Under the pieces are notes generated by a model. It was not told where the DNA came from. It saw only the letters and a list, made by a program, of their open reading frames with translations, and made no database searches. From Torulaspora globosa (Eukaryota > Ascomycota > Saccharomycetes > Saccharomycetales > Saccharomycetaceae), in assembly GCF_014133895.1 (NCBI RefSeq), contig NC_050727.1, forward strand, positions 434,001 through 498,000: DNA of 64,000 nucleotides, written 5' to 3'. Position numbers and translations under genes: made by a program. This document shows positions 57,005 to 64,000 of this stretch, in pieces. How positions within the stretch are numbered: the stretch's first letter is position 1; each line of letters begins with the position of its first letter.

Positions 57005-58237
57005 TTAGCCAACTTGAGCGTGGTATATCCTCATCACATATTTCCCAATCGCAACACTTGCAGTTAAGCCAGGGGACTCGATGCCAAGGAGGTTCACAAA
57101 ACCAGGAAACTCCTCCTCTTCTTTGATATAGAAGTCATCGAACACTTTAACGTCTGGGCCAGATAACTTCGGCCGAATCCCGCAAGTACTCACTTCCAGA
57201 TCCGCGGCGTCGATATGAGGATAATAGCGGCTGATGGCTTCAAAAGCGGCTGGCATGTTTTGCGGATTAGGTTTGTAATCGGTGCGAGAATCCACATACT
57301 CCAGGTCGGGACCAAAAATGATTTGTCGATCCATATCGATTGTCAAATGAGTCCCCAGCGACTTGCCATCCTGCGGTGGGACCGGGTATATCAGCCTATT
57401 TACTGGTGGAAATCCTGCATTGTTCAGTTTATAATAATTACCTTTGGCAAAATAGAGCCGCTTGTGGCGGTCTTTCGGGAGGAGCATATTGCATATTTGA
57501 TCTGCGTATAAACCACCACTGTTCACAATGTTCTCGGCAGTAATTTCTACTGGTTGTGTATCATCGCTGTAATTGTCCTTGCACGTCACTGTGTAGCCAC
57601 CATTTTTCGAATACTCCAAGCCGATTACCTTCGATCCATGTACCATGTCGCCACCATTCTGTTGAATTATTGCAGCCAGGTATTCAATCAACGAATGAGA
57701 ATTTATAATACCACTGCTTGGCGAGCTCAGCGCCGATCTCTGTACGTTGATAAACGGTTCCAGTTTGGCTGCTTTTTGGGAAGACAGCATCTCAACCTCG
57801 ATATCCAGCTCTTCCCTGCATCTGCGGAACAAGGTCTCATTTACTGCATCCTCTTGGTCTGTCTGAGCTACAATCCACTTACCACAATTTAGCCAACTAA
57901 CGCCTGTCTTGGCAGGAGTCAGCTCTTTGTAGATTATGTGTTTTCCCTCGACACAAAGTTGTGATTTTAGTGAGTTAGGTGGGTAGTAAATTCCTGCATG
58001 TATTACCTCACTGTTATGGCTCGATGTCTCCATTCCAAACCGCTCATTCTTATCGAGCAGTAAGACATTATTCGTAGGTACCTTACTCAATTCCGCAGCG
58101 ATTGCAAGTCCTACCACGCCCCCACCAATTATGATGTGAGAATAGTCTGCTGCCGCAGCTACGGCTGTCTGGCTGAACCTTCTCACGCTTTGGATGCTGC
58201 TTAATCTCATGAGATCTCTTCCTTGTAACCTAAACAT
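57005..58237 (-). CDS. L-2-hydroxyglutarate dehydrogenase, mitochondrial (FAD)
   Basis: FAD-dependent oxidase/dehydrogenase of the DAO superfamily, most like L-2-hydroxyglutarate dehydrogenase, which oxidises L-2-hydroxyglutarate to 2-oxoglutarate. Start: ATG at 58237 (410 aa) or the second ATG at 58210 (401 aa, MRLSSIQSVRRFSQTAV, a typical presequence); upstream the frame opens only at TTG. The FAD-binding motif IIIGGGVVGLAIAAEL follows the presequence. Family marks include SSHNSEVIHAGIYYPP, LNCGKWIVAQ, a YFAKGNYYKL segment and the C-terminal GIRPKLSGP with GIESPGLTASVAIG. S. cerevisiae has no obvious counterpart that I know of. Convergent with KIN28, divergent from MSS2. Confidence 0.88.
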   Translation of the reverse strand: MFRLQGRDLMRLSSIQSVRRFSQTAVAAAADYSHIIIGGGVVGLAIAAELSKVPTNNVLLLDKNERFGMETSSHNSEVIHAGIYYPPNSLKSQLCVEGKHIIYKELTPAKTGVSWLNCGKWIVAQTDQEDAVNETLFRRCREELDIEVEMLSSQKAAKLEPFINVQRSALSSPSSGIINSHSLIEYLAAIIQQNGGDMVHGSKVIGLEYSKNGGYTVTCKDNYSDDTQPVEITAENIVNSGGLYADQICNMLLPKDRHKRLYFAKGNYYKLNNAGFPPVNRLIYPVPPQDGKSLGTHLTIDMDRQIIFGPDLEYVDSRTDYKPNPQNMPAAFEAISRYYPHIDAADLEVSTCGIRPKLSGPDVKVFDDFYIKEEEEFPGFVNLLGIESPGLTASVAIGKYVMRIYHAQVG

Positions 58238-58458
58238 CACCAAAACGAAAGTCTCTTGAACATCTGGCAGTACTGATGCGTCTGGCAAACTATCAATGGT
58301 ATTTGACCAAAGCGACCACTTGTATCGGCAATTGAAGGACTATTCTTCAGATATGGTTTAGTCTGCCTTCGGGCACTTCTTTAACAATGCTTACTTTGAT
58401 GCAAGGCAAGACAACGACAACACGTTAGAGAGCCAGCTTGGATGCTGGTGAAATCTGT

Positions 58459-59592
58459 ATGATGTACCGGTCGATTTATGGGTGTGTTAGGAGATATGCT
58501 ACGATAAGCCAGCAGGTGTCGAGGCCTCCATTTGAGGAGATCTTCCCTCGAAAGAGGATGATAAACAGAATATTGTTTGAGTTGGACAGTCGATTAAGCT
58601 TTAAAAAGCTGTATCCCCTCTTCGAGTCCTCATATAATGATATGGATGAGGATACGATCTCTCTGGGTTCCAACGTATCGGCATCAGACGTGATGCTAAT
58701 GAAGAAAGTGCTTGAGAAAGTACGTTCAAGGACAAAGTCAGCAAATCTACATCTTTTGAAGCTGGAGAGTGCTTTGCTCGATAAAGCTGCCGAAATGGGC
58801 GATAAGGATGCCATTGCTTTGGTGGCATTTGATGTTTTGAAGGATCCGTCAAGGAATAGCCAAGAGGATGTTGATTACGCCAAGCTTCTGATCAAAGATC
58901 TTTATAAGAGAGAACACCATCTGACGTTGAAATTAACAGGCGATTTAGCACTAAGAGGCGGCGACAGCTTACAGGCAGCAGATTACTACCAACATTTCCT
59001 GAGACTAGAGGCTGACACATACTTGGCTGGGGAAGTTTACGGACAACTGGGCCAGATGAGCTTCCAGGATACGGATTTGCTTTCAGCAGAGCGCTACTTT
59101 CGAAAGGCCATAGCACTCAGTCCGTTAGAGTATTCAGTGCACTCGTACTACTATCTCGCTCAAATATACATGAACTCTGATCCTTTAAAGGCGAGAACTC
59201 TGATGGAAAGCTGTGCTACGCAGGGCTACAGGGAATCTTTCAAGGCTCTCGGATTTTTAGAGATGCACTATTTTGGTGACCTTTACAAAGCCCAGGAATG
59301 GTTCAAGCTCGGCATGGAACTCTATGAATTGGAATGTTTTATAGGTTATTTTGATTGCTGTGCTTCATTGGGCGAGTGGACATTGGCCAAGAAGTGCTTG
59401 AAAAGCCTTGAGAAAATGGGGGATGCCAATGAGACCTACAAAACCATCGTAGGACAATTTATGGAGGCACGCAAAGAGAAGATTGAGAAGGCATTGTCAT
59501 TTCAATCCGACCCGCTTTTGTACCCAAATACAATGAAAGATGGAAGCAAGCAGTCTGAATTGTCCATCAAGCAAAATAAGTGGGGATTATAA
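58459..59592 (+). CDS. MSS2: Mitochondrial Cox2 export factor Mss2
   Basis: Matrix protein bound to the inner membrane, needed to export the C-terminus of Cox2. The ATG at 58459 (MMYRSIYGCVRRYATIS) replaces an upstream TTG and gives 377 aa with an Arg-containing presequence. The S. cerevisiae protein is about 351 aa. From about residue 150 the sequence reads as TPR/Sel1-like repeats, for instance YYQHFLRLEADTYLAGEVYGQLGQ and AERYFRKAIALSPLEYSVHSYYYLAQIYM. The call rests on this and on the place between KIN28 and GPI10 (YDL107W). Its stop is two bases from the GPI10 stop. Confidence 0.85.
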   Translation: MMYRSIYGCVRRYATISQQVSRPPFEEIFPRKRMINRILFELDSRLSFKKLYPLFESSYNDMDEDTISLGSNVSASDVMLMKKVLEKVRSRTKSANLHLLKLESALLDKAAEMGDKDAIALVAFDVLKDPSRNSQEDVDYAKLLIKDLYKREHHLTLKLTGDLALRGGDSLQAADYYQHFLRLEADTYLAGEVYGQLGQMSFQDTDLLSAERYFRKAIALSPLEYSVHSYYYLAQIYMNSDPLKARTLMESCATQGYRESFKALGFLEMHYFGDLYKAQEWFKLGMELYELECFIGYFDCCASLGEWTLAKKCLKSLEKMGDANETYKTIVGQFMEARKEKIEKALSFQSDPLLYPNTMKDGSKQSELSIKQNKWGL

Positions 59593-59594
59593 GG

Positions 59595-61391
59595 TCACTT
59601 ATCGTTGATCTTTTGGTAAACCAACACGTCACCTTGCCTCCTGGAATCCCAGTGCGTGAAAGAATTAAAAAATCTGGCAACTTCAATATAAGTGGAATCT
59701 TTCAGCAAGGAATCAAAGTACAGATTTTTCAAATGCTCGAAGATAACAAGATACTCTGGCCATTCGTACTTGTATTGCTTTCCCGGACTTCTTAAGTTCT
59801 TCCGAAATAATGGTGGGAAGTTCTTATAGATGAAGTCAGGAACATCCTCATACAGGTAATCGCTTTCATCCATATAGTTGGGTAGTTTTTCATGAGCGTC
59901 GGGATCGTTCAACAAGTGCAATGGAGGTTCACAAGTTATAGCCCACAATTGTTCGATATCATTTCTATGTAGGTGGGATTGCCATGGGGTGGAATGACAA
60001 GGCATGATGAAACCGACGCTATCGATTGCTGGCTCATTGTGCAAAAAGTTCATTACCGACACTACTCCCGCTTCATTGAAGCTATTGAGAAACAGTGCAG
60101 CGAACACCGAGACGAATGGCAGGGCCCAAAAGAGGTTATTCAGCGTACGAGATTTGATACGATGCCTAGCGGCGAGTGCTAGAAGGGCAAAGGAAGAAAT
60201 TAAAGTGAACAGCGGTTGTAACGGATAAAGAAATCTGAATTCCTTGTGCGCTAGGGAAGAGAACGACAGTAAACTTATCAGAATGACGGTCTTAATTTGT
60301 TTGAGCGGATCTATCACCTGGGTAGGTTTGTTCCTCTTATTTGATCCAATGAACAGTCCGTAAAGGAACAGCGGAATATTGAGACCTAGTAATATGGGGA
60401 CACTCTGCGTCAAATGGAAGTGCCACGGTGCAACGCCATAGAAATTGGATAGCGGGCTAGTAAAGTTGAACTTGAGAAAGCGAAAGACAGGGAAAACCAA
60501 CTCTCCATAGAAGTAGTAATCTATGATACAGTTGAAGAGCGTCACTGCGGCGAGAACTGAAGATATCTTACAAAGCAGGTACACCAACGACGGAAAGCCT
60601 TTTCTCTCGACCAGCTGACATACTAGGAAGAAGCCTAGCACTAGCCATATCAGCGCATTGCTAGGTCTTTGTAAGCAGGCGAAAATAGCTACCACGAGTG
60701 ATTTGGTGAAATCTGCTCCGTGGATAAGCTCGCCCCCGGTCCAGTCCCAATAGAATAAAGCAATACTCGTAAGACAAAGCTCGAAAGAGTTGATGAATGT
60801 TCGCGTAATTAGGAAGCAGTTAAAGAAGTTGGTCAAAGTTAGTACCGTCGAGATCTTGGTGATCTGGGAAAGCTTCATGCCTTTCTCATCGTCAGACTTT
60901 TCCATAGTCATAATGTGCAGCTTCTGAATAAATTTGACGGTATAGTATTCGCCCACCGCCGCAATGACAGCCATTGCAGCTTTCGGAGCGTAAATAACAC
61001 CATTGTATTCCAAAATAGTCGGAAGCTCTTGTATGGGCCGCAGAAGAGCATCAATATTGCTAAGTTTCTCATCGGGTAGCATATGTTGGGCGATCGAAGC
61101 AATACATGCACTCAAACCCCATGTAAGAATAGAGCACAAGAAGCATGCTGCGCTAACTAATCGGTACGCTACTTCAAATATCAGGGGGAAAGCGTAGCTC
61201 CTTAGGCCATATTCCCATTCCCAAGTCAATTGGCCGAATCCGAATGCTTTGTAATGCGCCGGCTCCAGTGCTTGCCAGAATTCGTCAGCTTGAAAGAAGG
61301 TTCTCGTTGATATGGCGTTGATTAGCCTGAACGCTGTCAGGACAATAAGTAGCTTCGGTATCCTCTGCAACAACGCTCTTATAGGTTTCAT
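59595..61391 (-). CDS. GPI10: GPI mannosyltransferase 3 (Gpi10)
   Basis: ER-membrane alpha-1,2-mannosyltransferase (GT22, PIG-B) that adds the third mannose to the GPI anchor precursor. It is 598 aa against 616 in S. cerevisiae. The lumenal catalytic acidic pair is in FFQADEFWQALEPAH at about residue 31-45, and the family motif HKEFRFLYPL is near 388-397. About ten hydrophobic segments are spread along the protein. The C-terminal region after about 440 is soluble. Divergent from HUL5 across 156 bases; matches YGL142C. Confidence 0.95.
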   Translation of the reverse strand: MKPIRALLQRIPKLLIVLTAFRLINAISTRTFFQADEFWQALEPAHYKAFGFGQLTWEWEYGLRSYAFPLIFEVAYRLVSAACFLCSILTWGLSACIASIAQHMLPDEKLSNIDALLRPIQELPTILEYNGVIYAPKAAMAVIAAVGEYYTVKFIQKLHIMTMEKSDDEKGMKLSQITKISTVLTLTNFFNCFLITRTFINSFELCLTSIALFYWDWTGGELIHGADFTKSLVVAIFACLQRPSNALIWLVLGFFLVCQLVERKGFPSLVYLLCKISSVLAAVTLFNCIIDYYFYGELVFPVFRFLKFNFTSPLSNFYGVAPWHFHLTQSVPILLGLNIPLFLYGLFIGSNKRNKPTQVIDPLKQIKTVILISLLSFSSLAHKEFRFLYPLQPLFTLISSFALLALAARHRIKSRTLNNLFWALPFVSVFAALFLNSFNEAGVVSVMNFLHNEPAIDSVGFIMPCHSTPWQSHLHRNDIEQLWAITCEPPLHLLNDPDAHEKLPNYMDESDYLYEDVPDFIYKNFPPLFRKNLRSPGKQYKYEWPEYLVIFEHLKNLYFDSLLKDSTYIEVARFFNSFTHWDSRRQGDVLVYQKINDK

Positions 61392-61547
61392 CTGCTACTC
61401 TTAGTAATTGCTTATCGATAACTTAAGTAACCTTAGCTTCTCTTGCGACTCGCGTCTTCAATACTACCAAGACTACTGGTATAGAAAGCAAATCGAAGCC
61501 CTAGAAGCTCCAAATTTCCCAGATCCGACCGACTAACATTGTGGGAT

Positions 61548-64000
61548 ATGCTCAACTTCACAGGCCAGGCGAGGAGGAGGACTGTCAACCTAGGAAACAG
61601 ATCAGCAACTACAAAGCAGGACATACTGTTGAAAGCCCAGCGTGAGAGAGAAAGGAGAGCCAAGGAGCACCAAAGAGAAGCTGCATGTGCTATTATACAG
61701 TTCCATATAAGGAGATACCTGGCCGACAGGTTTAACATTAGACTTTTCAGTTCCACCTGGGACCGTCAAGAGGTCGGCTACCTTGTCTTGGTCTTTGGCC
61801 CTAAGTTGATAGAGCATTTGGATTATGAGTCCGTTTCAAGAATACTCAACGACTCAAAAGATATGCTGGAGCATTATCCTGGAAACCGCGGGAACCTGAA
61901 GTTATGTGGTATGATGGCTCAACTGAAGGATGATGTTCTCATTCAAGAGATCGTTAGCTGTTTAAATCTGGCAAGGCCTGTCGCAAATGAATTTGTTGCA
62001 GGTGTGAGAAGCCTTTTGATGAGGACCCAGAAACTGAGTCAACAATCCATTACTCTACTTTTGGAAGTTGTGTGCAGGTGGAATCTGAATCATTCTGAGG
62101 CCTTAGAACCTTTATTCGAAATTAGATCGAAAGAAACGGCTAATTCCTCGGTTCTCTGGATGTTTTACCAGATTTGTGGGTCGTTAAATGTTCTACCAGC
62201 TTCTGACTCTCGTTCGTCAGTCCTGCTGGAGAATTTGGCATATATTTACTGTCATGTGGATGATCGAACCACAATCAGTCGCTGTATCGCCAGTTGCTTC
62301 AGAGGTATGCATTATATTGAACAAGACGGTCACTTACAAACGTACGTTACACAGCTTTACGAAAAGCCTTTCCTGGATTTTTTGACAAACCTTGTGGAGA
62401 ATGAAGAAGACGTTGATGTCACGATGGAAAACTTTGTTTCCTATATTGAGAGCGCTCCCAACGATAACTTACGAGACTCGGCAATGATCAGCTTGCTCTC
62501 CAGGCCATCCTTCTTAAAGAAATTATACTCTGGTATTCATGAATCACGCTTTGGCGAGTTAGAGTTCGAACCAACAGCATCTTTCTCAATTTTTGTTAGA
62601 CTGCTCGAGATGTATTTACTAGTGTCGACGGACCATGAACTCCTTTCCGAATATTCGGGATTCACTGTTAAGGATCTCGTAGCCTTCACGACGAGTTTGA
62701 AAGATTTTGTGTTTCATAACCTATGGCACATCGCAGCAGAGTCAAGACCCAAGATTGTAGAAGATACATTGCCGCTCTTACAAAAGTTGTACTTGAGAGA
62801 TTCACGTCTGCATTTCTGCTCTAAGAATAAGGATCTAGACTACTGGAGCAGTAAAGATGTCGACTTTCTGCAAGTAAGTCCCTTTAAATATATTGAAGAC
62901 TACGAGAGGCTTTACAGGGAATATGCTGACAAGAGAGACGAGTTACTAGCCGATAGTAATGAGCTTTCCACAGCAGATGAGGCCAGCGCGATAAAATTTC
63001 AAATATTAGCCCGCCTCAGCTCGATGTACAAGTCTTCAGTGTCCACAAGACAATTCAAGAAGCTGGAGATTTTAATCAAGACTCCTTTCTTCATTCCTTT
63101 TGAACAAAGAGTTGACCTTTTTTACCTGTTCATCGCCCTGGACAAACAGCGTCTTCATTTGGATGAGGATAGTGCTCTAATGGGTATGTTCATGCCATGG
63201 CATGTGAACGGAGCAATGGGACGGCAGTCGGCGACAATATCCAGGGAGAATATCCTTGACGACGCGTGCAATGCTTTCAATAGTATCGGAGAAAGGTTTA
63301 AAGCCAAATTGGCCGTCACATTTGTCAACGAATTTGGTCCAGAAGCTGGGGTGGATGGTGGCGGTATAACCAAAGAATTTTTGACCAGCGTTTCTGAGGA
63401 AGGTTTCAACAGCGAGAAGTATTCGTTGTTCCAGACCAACAGCCAACACGAGCTCTATCCTTCGACCGCTGTCGATGCGCAGCGTTTGAGATACTTGTGG
63501 TTTTTGGGCAAGATTCTAGGCAAATGCCTGTACGATCATGTGTTGATAGATGTCGCGTTTGCCGATTTCTTCCTGAAGAAGATGTTGAACCCTTCGTCAC
63601 AGTTTGCCTCTTCCTTTGATGACCTGCAAAGTCTGGACATTGTACTTTACTCCAACTTAGTCAAGCTTCTAACTATGACGCCTGAACAGATAGCCAGCTT
63701 AGATCTGGCCTTCGAAACTGATTCGCTGGACGGCAGAGGAACTGTTGTGCCGTTGATACCCGACGGAAACAATATCGCGGTCACCAAGGAGAACGTTCTC
63801 CTATACATCATAAAAGTAGCTGACTTCCGCCTCAACAAGAGTCTTTTTAGGCAAATCCAGAACTTCCACGGTGGCATGAGCATGATCATCGCCCCACACT
63901 GGATGGAAATGTTCAATTCAGTAGAGCTTCAGATGCTGATCTCCGGCGGAGGCAAAGACATTGACCTGGCGGATCTCAAAGCCAATACCGAATACGGCGG
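61548..64000 (+). CDS. HUL5: HECT ubiquitin ligase Hul5, 3'-truncated by window edge
   Basis: Proteasome-associated HECT E3/E4 ligase that extends ubiquitin chains. The ATG at 61548 starts MLNFTGQARRRTVNLGNRS, matching S. cerevisiae Hul5. The frame was read through by hand and is open for 817 codons to the window edge. An IQ-like segment AIIQFHIRRYLADR lies at about 45-58. The HECT region begins around residue 540, with VTFVNEFGPEAGVDGGGITKEF and LWFLGKILGKCLYD. The C-lobe, with the catalytic cysteine about 60 residues from the end of the 910-aa family protein, lies beyond base 64000. Matches YGL141W. Confidence 0.95.
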   Translation, partial: MLNFTGQARRRTVNLGNRSATTKQDILLKAQRERERRAKEHQREAACAIIQFHIRRYLADRFNIRLFSSTWDRQEVGYLVLVFGPKLIEHLDYESVSRILNDSKDMLEHYPGNRGNLKLCGMMAQLKDDVLIQEIVSCLNLARPVANEFVAGVRSLLMRTQKLSQQSITLLLEVVCRWNLNHSEALEPLFEIRSKETANSSVLWMFYQICGSLNVLPASDSRSSVLLENLAYIYCHVDDRTTISRCIASCFRGMHYIEQDGHLQTYVTQLYEKPFLDFLTNLVENEEDVDVTMENFVSYIESAPNDNLRDSAMISLLSRPSFLKKLYSGIHESRFGELEFEPTASFSIFVRLLEMYLLVSTDHELLSEYSGFTVKDLVAFTTSLKDFVFHNLWHIAAESRPKIVEDTLPLLQKLYLRDSRLHFCSKNKDLDYWSSKDVDFLQVSPFKYIEDYERLYREYADKRDELLADSNELSTADEASAIKFQILARLSSMYKSSVSTRQFKKLEILIKTPFFIPFEQRVDLFYLFIALDKQRLHLDEDSALMGMFMPWHVNGAMGRQSATISRENILDDACNAFNSIGERFKAKLAVTFVNEFGPEAGVDGGGITKEFLTSVSEEGFNSEKYSLFQTNSQHELYPSTAVDAQRLRYLWFLGKILGKCLYDHVLIDVAFADFFLKKMLNPSSQFASSFDDLQSLDIVLYSNLVKLLTMTPEQIASLDLAFETDSLDGRGTVVPLIPDGNNIAVTKENVLLYIIKVADFRLNKSLFRQIQNFHGGMSMIIAPHWMEMFNSVELQMLISGGGKDIDLADLKANTEYG

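Noticed and set aside
61548..64000. Suspected frameshift in HUL5 because antisense frames overlap it
   Set aside because: The plus-strand frame was read codon by codon from 61548 to the window edge and has no stop; it simply runs off the window.

Overview
This window is nuclear DNA of a budding yeast of the family Saccharomycetaceae. The gene density, very short intergenic gaps, two introns with the TACTAAC branch point, Rap1-type sites upstream of a ribosomal-protein gene and the tRNA-Ile sequence all fit. Gene names are assigned by comparing translations with remembered Saccharomyces cerevisiae proteins; no database search was run.

The gene order points to a lineage that did not go through the whole-genome duplication (Lachancea/Torulaspora/Zygosaccharomyces/Kluyveromyces-like; the genus cannot be fixed here). 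Genes that sit on two separate sets of S. cerevisiae chromosomes are interleaved on one stretch: YIL094C and YNL022C to YNL015W on the left, and YDL122W to YDL107W alternating with YGL156W to YGL141W on the right. ARK1/PRK1 and ROG1/YDL109C, each a duplicate pair in S. cerevisiae, are single here.

Layout. 1-7 kb: 3' part of LYS12 (lysine synthesis), RCM1 (rRNA methylation), HDA1 (histone deacetylase), ARK1/PRK1 (endocytic kinase). 7-14 kb: tRNA-Ile(AAU), PUB1, UBP1, EXP1, YFH1, PBI2. 14-22 kb: AMS1, CDC43, HEM25, LYS5, PEX14. 22-32.5 kb: NUT1/MED5, INO80, a 1.4 kb non-coding gap with a G+C-rich core, ARO2. 32.8-43 kb: CYK3, NUP84, RPL9, IWR1 (spliced), a YDL114W-type dehydrogenase, ATG20. 43-54 kb: TRM3, RRP42, RRT6, TMA17, TIP20, ROG1. 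54-64 kb: MRF1, KIN28 (spliced), an L-2-hydroxyglutarate dehydrogenase gene that S. cerevisiae lacks as far as I know, MSS2, GPI10, and HUL5, which runs off the right edge.

These are housekeeping genes in an ancestral order, not an operon or island. No transposon, viral sequence, CRISPR array or defence system was seen. Several tempting starts are not ATG, so starts for ARK1, YFH1, HEM25, ARO2, NUP84, ATG20, TRM3, RRP42, RRT6, the L2HGDH gene and MSS2 were moved to the first suitable ATG. The points most worth a second look are the G+C-rich INO80-ARO2 gap with paired Ume6 (URS1) sites and an Abf1 site, the in-frame hydrophobic extension upstream of NUP84, the retained L2HGDH gene, paired CTTTAAAG palindromes before the YDL114W homologue, and a possible intact transglutaminase triad in Cyk3.
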